A stretch of DNA of 64,000 nucleotides from Pseudomonas sp. PB120 (GCF_009761815.1 NZ_RWIN01000028.1:61697-125696), one strand, 5' to 3'; shown: positions 38,023 through 46,819, counted from the stretch's first letter. Numbers and translations are program-made. The notes: generated by a model from the sequence alone, not told the origin.

Positions 38023-40830
38023 TTACTCCGCCCCGTCCGACGTAGTCACATCTTCATCCGTTAGGACGAGGTGGTAAAGCCACATCTTTTCTCCATCTAT
38101 ACCTACCCGCTTCGCGTTCTTACCGCCACTGCGCTCAGTGATCCAGCCTGCTGCGTTTAACGAACTGATGATGCGGTTTATGTCGTATCCCCCCGTTGCG
38201 CGGCATAGTGCTTCACTGGTGAACAGCCAAACGCGTCGGTCTCCTATCGGTGTGTGTTCCGTCTTCCACCAGCCAGCGCGATCTCGAAGGGGCAGGGATG
38301 ATTTATCATGCAGCTTCGAAAACATTGCCTCCCCATAGCGGGATAGGAAGTTGCGAATGTTGGTTAGTATTTTGGCATTCTCGCTTAAATACTTACCCTG
38401 GTTGCTGCGCCAGTCATGGTACAGCACCAACATGGCATCACGGACTGAACCTTCGGGTACAGGCAATATTCCCCAGGTACTAGCCAGCTCACCAGCCATT
38501 GTCACAATTGCGAAATGCTCTGCTGCTCGACCTTCCTGCCCATTAACGGTCGGGAACAATCGACGCGACTCCACCAGCGTTGCGGGCAACTCGTGAATTT
38601 CACTGCATTCCAGCAGTTTGGTAACAAACTCCGGTCCGGCATGTCCGTAGTGCGTCACGCTGGCGCTGAGAATGGCGTCGGCGAACTCCCGCCCTCCAGG
38701 CAAATCATGTAATTCTGCCCATGCACCGAACTCGAACTGGTCAGCACGCACATTGAGCATGCGCAGCTCCTGGCCTGCCCGGCTATGCTTGCCTGCCTCA
38801 GCCATGTGCTGAGACAACGTCAGCTCGCCGGATGAAAGCAACATCAGCCGCCAACGCCGATTTTTACGCGCGGAACCCGTGCGCGTTGCTCTGGCCCTAC
38901 CAACACCATTGGAAACGCAGTAGACCGTTGAGCCGATCTCCTTCGGGTCAGCTTCGCCAATCTCGTCCAAGGCCAGCAGAGTGTCATTGTGCAGGTCAGC
39001 CACACCTTCGAGGCCATTGCTGGTGGTACGCCACGACCGCATGAATTCTTTGCCATGGCCCCATACCGATGCACCTGCTTGAACAGCAGCGGACTTGCCT
39101 TTGGAACTGTCGCCGTATAAATGGAAACCTCTACCATCGCGTTGCAAATGAAACAACAACGGGCCAGCCAGTGCCGTGCAGACCGCCAGCATCAAGATTG
39201 GATTATCTGCACAGCGCTTACCAATTTCGTCTTGCCAGCCTTTTATGGTTCCTCCCTGACGATAATCGTCGAGATTCGCAGACTCGCTCTGATAGATGGC
39301 CTCACCCTCGCCGATGTTCTGCTTTGGCATGATGAACAGATGATCGTTGTGCCAGCCGGTAGAGGCGGCCGCGATCATCCGACGCTCTGGGTGCTGGCTC
39401 TGTAAATATCGGTTTAGCACTCTGGCAGTGTCGGGATCGATTTCTACTCCCATGTTGAGTAGTTCGCCGCGCAGATCTTCGCCGCTGCCCTTGAGCAGGT
39501 GCATCGGCATAGCCCAGTCACGCCAATTTCCCAAGGTATTTTGAAATCGCAGCAGACGCCCGAAGTCGGCACCATCCCTTGAGGTGATGGCCATCACGTG
39601 CAGCGGCGAACAGATCCACAGATCGAACTCGATAACCGGCGCGTCTCGCCCTTTACCATGGCGTTGGCCGTGCAGATATACCCCTGCACGCAGCTTCTCG
39701 AACGGCTCGTCATAAACCTGATAGTAGGGCCGCTCCCGCGTATCGGTTCCCTCAGTTCCCTTCGCTTCTTGATTGAGGGAACCAGTGAAAGCCCCGTCAC
39801 TGCAGGCATTCCCCCTCGGTTCTCTTGGTTCCCCCTGCTTTTTAATTGCTGAGTGGGTTTTCGTGTTTTTTGAATCTGATGTTCTCATCTCAGACGGTTC
39901 GTACAGGTTGTCCTGTAGGTACTTGCGTACCTGTTTACCCGTCCAGCCGTTCGTTTCGAGATCTGCCAAGTCATAGCCCGCAGGCCAGTTTTGATCGGGT
40001 TTGACAATTCGCACCCGTGTGCCGAGTTTTACCAGCTTATCGGCGATAGCCAGCATGGCAGACTCGCCCGGTTCGTCATGATCCGGCCAGCACACCACCT
40101 CGCGCGCCGAGAGCGGCTGCAAGTCGGTTTTATGGAAGGCATGGCAGCCTCCGGCCCAGGTTACGACCACAATGTTTAACGCTACTAGCAGGCGCCGGGC
40201 GGCGTCGGCGGCTTTCTCGCCCTCGACCAGCAGCACCTTCGTTTTGGGGTACTGTGTCAGCAACTCGACGCCGTATAATGGGCGGGGCTCCGAAAAGGCG
40301 CGTTGCCGCCAGCGGCCATCGCTAGCCCACTGCACCGGAATAATCTCTTTGTTCCCCTCATGTTCCAGCCGACACACGTAGCCAATCAGGACACCGTATT
40401 CGTCGCGGTAAGGCCACGCCGTTACCACAGGCAGTACGCATTTGGCTTTGGCGCTGTACAGTTTGGATGGCGGTATCTGGTTGGTCGGCGGTGGCCCCGC
40501 CTGCCAATTGCTTGCCTTGCCATTCGGCTTGGAGATCGGCGGCGAGTCGCCCGCACGTAGGCGTAGGTGTTGGAGGGCTGTGGGGAGGTCCATGCCCAAA
40601 TGGGTTAACCAATCGAGATGGTCGCCATTTACACCACAGCCAAAACACTTGTAGCGCTCAACGCCGTGTTCGTCGGTATAGATGCTGAACGAGGGGGTCT
40701 TTTCATCATGGAATGGACAGAGGCCTTTGTGCTCGTCCCCCTGTTTCGTTAGCTGGACCGATTCACCGATTAGCTCTGCGAGTAATACTCGCGACTTTAG
40801 GTCCGCTATTTGAGTGTGGGCCGTCTCCAT
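38023..40830 (-). CDS. CHC2/TOPRIM primase with DUF927 helicase-like domain
   Basis: 935 aa. CHC2 zinc finger: C38-P-F-H41 and C62-F-G-C65. TOPRIM: VLLVEGEKAADAARRLL and CWPDHDEPGES. The linker at about 330-370 is low-complexity (REPRG, GTEGTD). DUF927 follows, with a P-loop segment GDSSKGKSA and a TLLALDEIGEA Walker B-like motif. This architecture is the replication protein of phage satellites and P4-like elements: primes and probably unwinds the element origin. Start ATG 40830 is two bases after the stop of the upstream small gene. Confidence 0.92.
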   Translation of the reverse strand: METAHTQIADLKSRVLLAELIGESVQLTKQGDEHKGLCPFHDEKTPSFSIYTDEHGVERYKCFGCGVNGDHLDWLTHLGMDLPTALQHLRLRAGDSPPISKPNGKASNWQAGPPPTNQIPPSKLYSAKAKCVLPVVTAWPYRDEYGVLIGYVCRLEHEGNKEIIPVQWASDGRWRQRAFSEPRPLYGVELLTQYPKTKVLLVEGEKAADAARRLLVALNIVVVTWAGGCHAFHKTDLQPLSAREVVCWPDHDEPGESAMLAIADKLVKLGTRVRIVKPDQNWPAGYDLADLETNGWTGKQVRKYLQDNLYEPSEMRTSDSKNTKTHSAIKKQGEPREPRGNACSDGAFTGSLNQEAKGTEGTDTRERPYYQVYDEPFEKLRAGVYLHGQRHGKGRDAPVIEFDLWICSPLHVMAITSRDGADFGRLLRFQNTLGNWRDWAMPMHLLKGSGEDLRGELLNMGVEIDPDTARVLNRYLQSQHPERRMIAAASTGWHNDHLFIMPKQNIGEGEAIYQSESANLDDYRQGGTIKGWQDEIGKRCADNPILMLAVCTALAGPLLFHLQRDGRGFHLYGDSSKGKSAAVQAGASVWGHGKEFMRSWRTTSNGLEGVADLHNDTLLALDEIGEADPKEIGSTVYCVSNGVGRARATRTGSARKNRRWRLMLLSSGELTLSQHMAEAGKHSRAGQELRMLNVRADQFEFGAWAELHDLPGGREFADAILSASVTHYGHAGPEFVTKLLECSEIHELPATLVESRRLFPTVNGQEGRAAEHFAIVTMAGELASTWGILPVPEGSVRDAMLVLYHDWRSNQGKYLSENAKILTNIRNFLSRYGEAMFSKLHDKSSLPLRDRAGWWKTEHTPIGDRRVWLFTSEALCRATGGYDINRIISSLNAAGWITERSGGKNAKRVGIDGEKMWLYHLVLTDEDVTTSDGAE
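39745..39833. repeat. GGTTCCC/GGGAACC cluster inside the primase linker
   Basis: GGTTCCC at 39745-39751 and 39827-39833, AGTTCCC at 39754-39760, GGTTCTC at 39818-39824 and inverted GGGAACC at 39777-39783. These words match the cluster at 37889-37977. They lie in the coding region for the low-complexity linker. This second cluster resembles a P4-like crr to pair with the 3' cluster. Confidence 0.45.
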
Positions 40831-40832
40831 GG

Positions 40833-41204
40833 TCAGCCCCTATCTCTGCGGGTTTTAATACGAATACGACCGTTTTTCAAAAGTCCGGCAAATACGCGAG
40901 CGCTATGTCGGGCTTGCTGATAGGTCGGGGTGTCGACCGTGAAAGATGGTAGTGCGGTCAGTGCTTCAACAGCGTCGAGAAAGGCATAGCCGACTGTAGT
41001 GTCAGAATGCTCTACGAACAACAACACAGCGGCTTTCTCGATCAGTTGATAGAGCTTCAGCACCGCATCCGCCAATTGCTTCGACTGGTCGTCGCTCTGC
41101 TCGATAATGTCGATTAGTTCGTCGATGTAGGATTGGCGAGAGCACTGAATCCTCGATTTTCCGCGGGCGTCGGTCTTCTCCTGGGTACTTTGTTGGTGGG
41201 ACAT
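40833..41204 (-). CDS. Small hypothetical protein between alpA and primase
   Basis: 123 aa, mostly helical and hydrophilic with a basic C-terminal tail (KNGRIRIKTRRDRG). ATG 41204 is three bases downstream of the alpA stop; its own stop is two bases before the primase ATG. So alpA, this gene and the primase are probably one transcript. Family not recognised; probably an accessory replication or control protein by position. Confidence 0.75.
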   Translation of the reverse strand: MSHQQSTQEKTDARGKSRIQCSRQSYIDELIDIIEQSDDQSKQLADAVLKLYQLIEKAAVLLFVEHSDTTVGYAFLDAVEALTALPSFTVDTPTYQQARHSARVFAGLLKNGRIRIKTRRDRG

Positions 41205-41207
41205 TTT

Positions 41208-41408
41208 TCAGCCCTCCAGGTGTTGTGCGATCCAGGTTTCAATTTCCCGCGAGTCCCAGCCTACGGCCCTAACGCCGATGCGTTTGGCCTTGGGGAAGTG
41301 TCCCATTGCGATCAAGTTGTAGATATGAGCGCGGCCAAAGCCAACGGATGCCATAACTTCGGGCAGTCGCAGGATGCGGCGAGAGGGGGAGGTGATGGTT
41401 GCAGACAT
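41208..41408 (-). CDS. alpA: AlpA-family regulator/excisionase-like protein
   Basis: 66 aa MerR-like HTH of the AlpA group: RILRLPEVMASVGFGRAHIYNLI then FPKAKRIGVRAVGWDSREIETWI. Such proteins activate integrase or replication genes and can act as excisionases in P4-like elements and Gram-negative PICIs. ATG 41408 opens the probable operon with the 123-aa gene and primase. Several repeats and palindromes lie upstream (41423-41517), possible sites for its own or a repressor's control. Confidence 0.9.
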   Translation of the reverse strand: MSATITSPSRRILRLPEVMASVGFGRAHIYNLIAMGHFPKAKRIGVRAVGWDSREIETWIAQHLEG

Positions 41409-41422
41409 GGCCAGTTCCTTTT

Positions 41423-41442
41423 GCGCTTAGTAGCGCTTAGTG
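41423..41442 (-). repeat. Tandem GCGCTTAGT(A/G) repeats upstream of alpA
   Basis: Two 10-base units (41423-41432, 41433-41442) differ only in their last base. They begin 15 bases upstream of the alpA start, where a promoter or operator is expected. Confidence 0.55.
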
Positions 41443-41452
41443 GGTCTGGCTA

Positions 41453-41465
41453 TGTATTCAATACA
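41453..41465 (-). promoter_or_regulatory. 13-bp palindrome TGTATTCAATACA (putative operator)
   Basis: Perfect 6-1-6 inverted repeat 45 bases upstream of alpA, between the tandem repeats and the 16-bp hairpin. This is typical of repressor operators. No repressor gene is obvious in the module. Confidence 0.5.
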
Positions 41466-41480
41466 CATATTTGCTGCTTG

Positions 41481-41517
41481 GCACCGACATCAATTAGGGC
41501 TTAATTGATGTCGGTGC
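41481..41517. promoter_or_regulatory. Perfect 16-bp inverted repeat between 144-aa gene and alpA
   Basis: Left arm 41481-41496 and right arm 41502-41517 (starting GCACCGACATCAATTA) pair perfectly around a 5-base loop. There is no T-run on either side, so it is not an intrinsic terminator. It could be an operator, an RNA structure or part of an origin. Confidence 0.6.
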
Positions 41518-41582
41518 ACTTGGTGGTTTAGCTATGTTTCAATCGAAAAATTTTCCATTTGGCAGCGAAATTGATTGGGAGC

Positions 41583-42017
41583 CTAATTTGTGTGGTCGCT
41601 GCGAAGCTTCATCTTTCGAGGTGGCAGGCTGGGAAAAGGATGGGAATCCCCCGGAAGGACATTTGCAAGTGTCTTCCAGGAAGACATCGGCTGGCCAACC
41701 ATGAGGTGTAGAGTCTTTCCTCTCTGCCTGTATCGCTCAATGGTGCGCGAGACAGCGGGATGCATGCTTTCAACCATAGCCGTGGCTTGAGTATAGGTTT
41801 CACCATCCCGCACTTTGGCTTCAACCTCTAGAGCGGCAAAGAACGCCGGTTTTTGGCGCCAATCATTGGTTAGCAGTCGAGGGTGGCCAACGGGCTTCAC
41901 TTTCAATAGTTCATTCGCTAGCCGATCAGCGGCCTCCATTCCCTCGGGGCTCATTGGCTCATTGGTTCGGAATGCCTTGTAAAGCTCCAAAAAAATTTTG
42001 CGCTCAGACCTTTTCAT
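41583..42017 (-). CDS. Hypothetical protein next to integrase
   Basis: 144 aa from ATG 42017, supported by GGAG eight bases upstream; an ATG at 42032 is also in frame but lacks an SD. The N-terminus is helical and charged (MKRSERKIFLELYKAFRTNE) and the centre contains AMVESMHPAVSRTIERYRQR, which could be a HTH-like segment. Family not recognised. By position between integrase and alpA it may be a regulator of the module. Confidence 0.7.
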   Translation of the reverse strand: MKRSERKIFLELYKAFRTNEPMSPEGMEAADRLANELLKVKPVGHPRLLTNDWRQKPAFFAALEVEAKVRDGETYTQATAMVESMHPAVSRTIERYRQRGKTLHLMVGQPMSSWKTLANVLPGDSHPFPSLPPRKMKLRSDHTN

Positions 42018-42107
42018 CACAACGCTCCACATAATCGTCTTGATCAGTTTAGCAACCTGCTCGGAAGCGGGTGGAAGCGGGTGGATGAGGCGCCCCTTGT
42101 GGCGCGG

Positions 42108-43547
42108 TCAGACACGTTTGATTGGAATCACAATTGCGGCATTTAAGATCGCCTCGATTCGCTCACCCAGAAGGCGCCACGCTTCGGCCTTTTCCTTTGC
42201 ATAATCGTGGTGCAAGTAGTGCCGGCGTACCTTTGCCCCACCCAGCAGGTGATTCTGGCAACGGTCGATAATATCCAAGTTGACGCCAAGCTCCTGCATC
42301 ATCGTGGCGCCCGTGCGCCTTAGGTCGTGCGGTGTCCATTCGCCATTGGTGCCATTGCTCAATACCAGCGTGTTGTCATGGCGGCGTCCTGCGAGTGGCT
42401 TGTTGCGATTCTTGAACTGCACCTGCCGGTCGCCTACACGTTTGGAGATACTTTTGAGATCGACGTGGCCGGTATTGTTGGTTGCAGGGAAAAGATAGGA
42501 TGTGGTGCCAGTGAGTGTGTGCAACTCCTTAAGCTGACGCAAGGCGAAGGACGACAGAAAGATGTGATGGTCTTGTCGCTTTCCGCGATGCCCTTTGGTG
42601 TTCTCTGCTGGAAGAAACCAAGTACCTTTGGCGAGATCGACGTGGTGCCATTCGGCCTTGAGTAGTTCGCCAATACGGCAGAGGGTGCTCAAGCATACCC
42701 ATATTGCGAGCTGGGCTTTTTTCTCCAGGGAGCGGATGCCGGAATATTTTTGGCCAGCAGGCAGGGCATCATACTCATGGTCCATGCGTTCGAATATGTC
42801 ACGCAGTTCGCGAATTTCATCCGGAGATAAGACGCGATCGCGCTGTTCCTGATAATCGTGATCCAGAAGCTTTTCCACTTCCACCAAGTCGGCGGGATTG
42901 CCGTCTATCATCAAGCCGCGCCAAGGCTTCCGTTTTTCTGCCCAACGCAGCATTTGTCCCATGTCATTGTTCAGTATGACGACTGCCCGGTTCAGGCCAC
43001 GTGCTCGTAAAGTTCGTAGTACGTCTAGTAAGTCCTTCTCAGTCAAATCTCGCAGGGCCTTTTTGCCGATGGCGGGCATCACGTTCTTACCAAAGCTGCG
43101 CTTTAACTCTGCATTGCCGTCCTGTCGGGCGACACCATCCTTAATCCACTCTTCAAAGAGGTCGGCTACTGTTAAATTTTCGGTGGCCTTACGCTCGGCC
43201 TCAGCAATGACAGCTTCGTTGGCTGCCTGCTTTTTAATCCTGTCGGCCTTTTTCTCATCGGAGGGATTGATACCTTCGGCTACTTTCTGGCGTGCCCGGT
43301 CGCGTTCGGCCCGAATGTTGGCAATCCCGGTGTCAGGGAATGTCCCGCATTGATGCCACGCCACCTTGCCATTCCAGCGGAATGCATATTTAAAGCGGAT
43401 GCTGATAGAGCCGTCCGCTTTTACGCGTACCTCGCCGGATAGCCCACCTCCGTCACTGATGGTGTCGCCTTTCCAGTCAGCAGGGATAGCTTGCAGTTCT
43501 TTAACTTTCCACTCTCCGCCTTTGCCGGCTTTGGGGTATCTGGTCAT
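42108..43547 (-). CDS. int: Tyrosine integrase, P4-like
   Basis: 479 aa. Arm-type (DUF4102-like) N-terminus (RFKYAFRWNGKVAWHQCGTFPD), core-binding domain, and catalytic domain with R in LSTLCRIGEL, HxLRR (HDLRRTGATMM) and the C-terminal RRHYLHHDY with the nucleophile Tyr. ATG 43547 gives MTRYPKAGKG, the usual start; the open frame continues to a TTG inside the decamer repeat. It targets tRNA-Pro(GGG) here as shown by the flanking 54-bp repeats. Lies just inside attR, reading into the element. Confidence 0.95.
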   Translation of the reverse strand: MTRYPKAGKGGEWKVKELQAIPADWKGDTISDGGGLSGEVRVKADGSISIRFKYAFRWNGKVAWHQCGTFPDTGIANIRAERDRARQKVAEGINPSDEKKADRIKKQAANEAVIAEAERKATENLTVADLFEEWIKDGVARQDGNAELKRSFGKNVMPAIGKKALRDLTEKDLLDVLRTLRARGLNRAVVILNNDMGQMLRWAEKRKPWRGLMIDGNPADLVEVEKLLDHDYQEQRDRVLSPDEIRELRDIFERMDHEYDALPAGQKYSGIRSLEKKAQLAIWVCLSTLCRIGELLKAEWHHVDLAKGTWFLPAENTKGHRGKRQDHHIFLSSFALRQLKELHTLTGTTSYLFPATNNTGHVDLKSISKRVGDRQVQFKNRNKPLAGRRHDNTLVLSNGTNGEWTPHDLRRTGATMMQELGVNLDIIDRCQNHLLGGAKVRRHYLHHDYAKEKAEAWRLLGERIEAILNAAIVIPIKRV

Positions 43548-43556
43548 GCTGGTCTC

Positions 43557-43578
43557 AGGGGTAAACAAAGGGGTAAAC
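43557..43578 (+). repeat. Right pair of AGGGGTAAAC decamers (candidate arm sites)
   Basis: AGGGGTAAAC at 43557-43566 and 43569-43578, spacer AA (AG in the left pair). It lies immediately upstream of the integrase start, so a protein bound here could also control int. Confidence 0.6.
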
Positions 43579-43709
43579 AGAAACGCCGGCTGTCAGTAGG
43601 CGTTCGTGGATCTTCGTAGACGTGAATTCTAGTCTGAAGCCCTTTGTTTATCTAGGTGCTAGCCGTCTTTTGACGTCTCTATTCGTCCACTGATGTCCAT
43701 AAAATAATG

Positions 43710-43763
43710 GCATGGGGTGCTAGGGGTCGAGTGTTCGAATCACTCCGTCCCGACCATATTTTT
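43710..43763 (+). repeat. attR: 54-bp copy of the tRNA-Pro 3' end
   Basis: Identical to 7954-8007. The 5' half of the tRNA is absent here, so this copy is not a functional tRNA gene. It marks the right boundary of the element. Confidence 0.95.
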
Positions 43764-43772
43764 TAGTGATTT

Positions 43773-43800
43773 AGCCCAACCTTTTCAGGTTGGGCTTTTT
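43773..43800 (+). terminator. Original chromosomal tRNA-Pro terminator
   Basis: AGCCCAACCT (43773-43782), loop TTTC, AGGTTGGGCT (43787-43796), then TTTT. Homologous in position to 8017-8044 but with a different stem sequence, so the element replaced it at the tRNA when it inserted. Confidence 0.9.
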
Positions 43801-43863
43801 CATGTCTACGCCTGCCAAAAACGCTGAATCCCACGAGCTAAACCCGAAGAAAACACGGCAACC

Positions 43864-45657
43864 TCAACGCTCCATCACATAGCTTCCAGGTGCCGGGAAA
43901 AGGGGCGGGTACTTGCGCGAGCCCAGTTTTTTCGGCGCCGGCAGGCTGTTGCCCGAGCGTTGCCCGATCCATTCGCGCCAATGCGGCCACCAGCTGCCCT
44001 GCTGGCGCTCGCCGGCGTTCTGCAGCCAGGTTTCCGGTGTCTCGGCGGCGGCAGGCGCCGCGTAGTAGAACGACTTGGGGTTGCCCGGCGGGTTGACCAG
44101 GCTCTGCAGGTGGCCGGCGTTGGACAGTACGTAGGTTGTGTCTTCGCCAAACAGCCGCGCGGTGCCGTAGCAGCCTCGCCACGGGGTGATGTGGTCGGTG
44201 GTTCCGCCAATCACGTAGGCCCCCACTTTCACTTGGGTCATGTCGATCGATTCGCCGGCTATCTCCAGGGTGCCCGGATGGCTGTAGGGGTTCTGCTGGA
44301 CCAAATCCAGGTAGTCCGCGTGCAGTTGGGCGGGTAGCCGTGTGGTGTCGTTGTTCCAGGCCAGGATATCGAAGGCCGGCGGCTGATTGCCCAGCAGGTA
44401 GTTGTTGACCCAGTAGTTCCAGATCAGGTCGTTGGGCCGCATCCAGGCGAACATGCGGGCCATGCCCTCGCCACTCAGTACACCTTTGCGCCGGGAGCTG
44501 GCCTTGGCCGCGCGCAGGGCAGACGGGGTCGTGAACAGTCCGAGGGTGGTGTCGTCCAGCGCTGAGGGCATGTCGAGCACGCACACGGCCCAGCTGGTGT
44601 TGGCCACCTTGTGGCCTTCGTCACGGGCCGCGAGCCAGCCCAGATAGGCCGCCAGGGTGATGCCGCCAGAGCAGGAGCCCCACATGTTCACATCCGGGCT
44701 GCCGGTTATCCTGCGTGCCACGTCCACAGCCTGGTCGAGGCACAGTGCGTAATCGGACAGGCCCCAGTCGCGATGTTCTCGGGTGGGATTGCGCCAGCTG
44801 ATGACGAAGAGGACCACTCCGCTGTCCTGAATCCACTTGATCAGGCTTTTCTCCGGCGACAGGTCAATGGCGTAGTACTTGTTGATTTGCGGCGGCGACA
44901 TCACCAGCGGTCGGGCATAGACATTGTCGGTGGTGGGTGCGAATTGCAGCAGCTCGAACATTTCGTTGCGAAACACCACTTCACCCTTGGCCGTGGCGAT
45001 GTTTTCCCCCACCTTGAACGGTGTGCTGTCGACCTGTCTCGGGAGCCCGCGGTTATTCAGCATATCCTCGCCGAATTGGCGCATGCCCCTGGCCAGGCTC
45101 TTGCCCCCAGTGTCCACCAGCTTGCGCAACGCCACTGGATTGGTCAGTGGCGAGTTGCTCGGTGCCATGGCGTCGGCCAAGAGTGTCGCCACGAATCGGG
45201 CCCGGCTCTTTTCCAGCGGAGCGAGGTCGGTGCCTTCGATGAAACGGGTCAGCTCGCTTTGTCCTGCCAGGTAACTTTGCAGCAGCGCGCGCAGGAAGGC
45301 GTTGGATTGCCAGGCCGGATCGGCGAAGCGCTTGTCCTTTGGGTCCGGTGCGATGCTGGAGTTGCCGCCGACGATACCGCGCAGCTCCTTCAGGTAGCCA
45401 CCCACATGAGCGCCCACCTTGAGCGGCGACTTGCCCATGGCCTTGAGCAGGTAACCGGCCGCGCTGGCCAGATCCGCCGCGCGCACACTGACGAGCGGAT
45501 TGCCTGCCAGGGTCTGGTTGGCAGCCGTATCGATCAGCCCTGGTTGCTGGGTGTTGTCTGAGAGATCGCCATCTTTGCGAGTGCGGCGCTTTCGGCCGGG
45601 CGCAGGAGGGCGCCGGGTGGCGGTTGGGGAATCGGTCGTGCGGGTGGGTCTGCTCAT
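43864..45657 (-). CDS. phaC: Polyhydroxyalkanoate synthase, stand-alone
   Basis: 597 aa. Polymerises hydroxyacyl-CoA into PHA at the granule surface. It has the lipase-box-like motif with nucleophile Cys (MWGSCSGGITLAA), the catalytic Asp in GGTTDHITPW and His in LSNAGHLQSLV. The N-terminus is a basic, low-complexity extension. No phaZ, phaD or phaF/I lies next to it, so it is outside the canonical pha locus. Expression control unknown. Confidence 0.9.
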   Translation of the reverse strand: MSRPTRTTDSPTATRRPPAPGRKRRTRKDGDLSDNTQQPGLIDTAANQTLAGNPLVSVRAADLASAAGYLLKAMGKSPLKVGAHVGGYLKELRGIVGGNSSIAPDPKDKRFADPAWQSNAFLRALLQSYLAGQSELTRFIEGTDLAPLEKSRARFVATLLADAMAPSNSPLTNPVALRKLVDTGGKSLARGMRQFGEDMLNNRGLPRQVDSTPFKVGENIATAKGEVVFRNEMFELLQFAPTTDNVYARPLVMSPPQINKYYAIDLSPEKSLIKWIQDSGVVLFVISWRNPTREHRDWGLSDYALCLDQAVDVARRITGSPDVNMWGSCSGGITLAAYLGWLAARDEGHKVANTSWAVCVLDMPSALDDTTLGLFTTPSALRAAKASSRRKGVLSGEGMARMFAWMRPNDLIWNYWVNNYLLGNQPPAFDILAWNNDTTRLPAQLHADYLDLVQQNPYSHPGTLEIAGESIDMTQVKVGAYVIGGTTDHITPWRGCYGTARLFGEDTTYVLSNAGHLQSLVNPPGNPKSFYYAAPAAAETPETWLQNAGERQQGSWWPHWREWIGQRSGNSLPAPKKLGSRKYPPLFPAPGSYVMER

Positions 45658-45822
45658 GGCGGCTCTCGTGTTCCCGGGCGCTGCGCCCTTTTGCGGTGTT
45701 TTTCACCGACTCTAAGGGGGCAGCGGGTGTGACCACCTCGCATCGCACGACAGCGAATTTTCATTTCATGACAAATGAATCCTGGAGCGACGAACTGGAC
45801 GGGTGGCCCACAACACCATGGC

Positions 45823-46344
45823 TCACTTCAACTTGACCTGATTCTCCCCAGCAAATTGCCTGCGAAACCAGTCCGACAGCATGGCTTTCTCGGAATAGAG
45901 CCTGTCACTTCTACTGGCGCGCCCCGGCCGTTGCAGATAAAGCTGATCCATGACCCGGGCGTCGGCCTGACTGACAACCTGGCCATTCTGTTTGAGCACG
46001 TAATGCAGATCGATGCTGGGCCAGGTGATGTCGCGCATGAAGCGCACCTCGTAGGCATTTGGCCTCCAGGGCTCATAGCGACCGGCCAGGTCGATGTTGC
46101 GTATTTCGATTTGCAGCTGCTCACCGGGTGGCAGGTACCGCTCGCCAAGCTTCTGGATGTAGCTGCTCAGCTCTTTCATGACATAAGGATCGGCACCACG
46201 CTCATAGCCCGGACTGTCCAGGCTGGCATCGCTGAATTTTTCAGGGTTCTTGTAGACGACTTCGACCGAAGACGCTGCGCTGGCCAGTGGCACGATCAAG
46301 AGCGCCAGTAGTGCGATCGAGGTGCAAGCGGTTAACGGACGCAT
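45823..46344 (-). CDS. DUF3016 family exported protein
   Basis: 173 aa with a signal peptide (about 1-23, ending ASAASS). The mature domain has VVYKNPEKFSDASLDS and a GEQLQIEIRNIDLAGRYEPW segment typical of DUF3016. Probably periplasmic; function unknown. ATG 46344 gives the signal peptide in frame. Stands alone between phaC and a RidA-like gene. Confidence 0.85.
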   Translation of the reverse strand: MRPLTACTSIALLALLIVPLASAASSVEVVYKNPEKFSDASLDSPGYERGADPYVMKELSSYIQKLGERYLPPGEQLQIEIRNIDLAGRYEPWRPNAYEVRFMRDITWPSIDLHYVLKQNGQVVSQADARVMDQLYLQRPGRASRSDRLYSEKAMLSDWFRRQFAGENQVKLK

Positions 46345-46462
46345 GGCATCACCTCCAGGTGCAGCGCTAATGCGTGCTGCACGATGCCCATTTTACGCCT
46401 GAGGCGCGTGTCAGGGCACCGCCATGATCCGTCGAGCCGCCTCGATTTCTGCAGTACAAACG

Positions 46463-46819
46463 TCAGTCGTTGACCGCCGCCGTGACCATAATTTCCACGA
46501 GAATGTCAGCACTGGCGAGGTCCGCCTGAATAGTCGCGCGTGCCGGAGCGCAGCCCTCGGGAAGCCATTCGCTCCAAGCGCCATTCATCGCGGCAAAGTC
46601 GCGTCCAATATCTTTCAACCAGATCTGTGCGCTGAGCAACCGGCTGTTGTCGCTGTTTGCCTGTGTGAGAAGAGCATCGATTTTCGCCAGCACCTCACGT
46701 GTCTGAGTGGCGCAGTCAGCGTCGCGGGTGTCTGGCACTTGTCCCGAGACGAAGACCTGTGGGCCAAAAACCACAGCGCCGCTGAGTCGGGAATTAACGT
46801 TCAGCCGTTTGATCTGCAT
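46463..46819 (-). CDS. RidA family protein
   Basis: 118 aa. Rid proteins hydrolyse reactive enamine/imine intermediates from amino-acid catabolism. Matches include the core GPQVFVSGQVPD, and ARATIQADLASADILVEIMV at the C-terminus with the Arg that binds carboxylates. ATG 46819 has AGGA seven bases upstream; the frame is open further to 46852. It is likely to serve the D-amino-acid dehydrogenase encoded 1.1 kb away, whose imine products would be Rid substrates. Confidence 0.88.
   Translation of the reverse strand: MQIKRLNVNSRLSGAVVFGPQVFVSGQVPDTRDADCATQTREVLAKIDALLTQANSDNSRLLSAQIWLKDIGRDFAAMNGAWSEWLPEGCAPARATIQADLASADILVEIMVTAAVND

Larger units (their letters stand above)
7954..43763. mobile_element. 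Integrative element in tRNA-Pro(GGG), 35.8 kb, satellite-like core with defence cargo
   Basis: The element is bounded by a perfect 54-bp direct repeat and carries a tyrosine integrase just inside its right end. The genes next to integrase (AlpA, CHC2/TOPRIM/DUF927 primase, small regulators) and the terminase small subunit at the other end resemble phage satellites or P4-like elements. No capsid, tail or conjugation genes are present. The size is well above a typical PICI, because about 28 kb is cargo, mostly predicted restriction and defence genes. In the circular form terS and int would be neighbours. Confidence 0.9.

Noticed and set aside
43710..43763. Second tRNA-Pro gene
   Set aside because: Only the 3' part is present; the 5' acceptor and D arm are missing, so it is the attR duplication.
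43838..44584. 248-aa minus-strand frame inside phaC
   Set aside because: Overlapping frame of phaC with Arg/Pro/Gly-rich low-complexity translation; the phaC frame carries all motifs.
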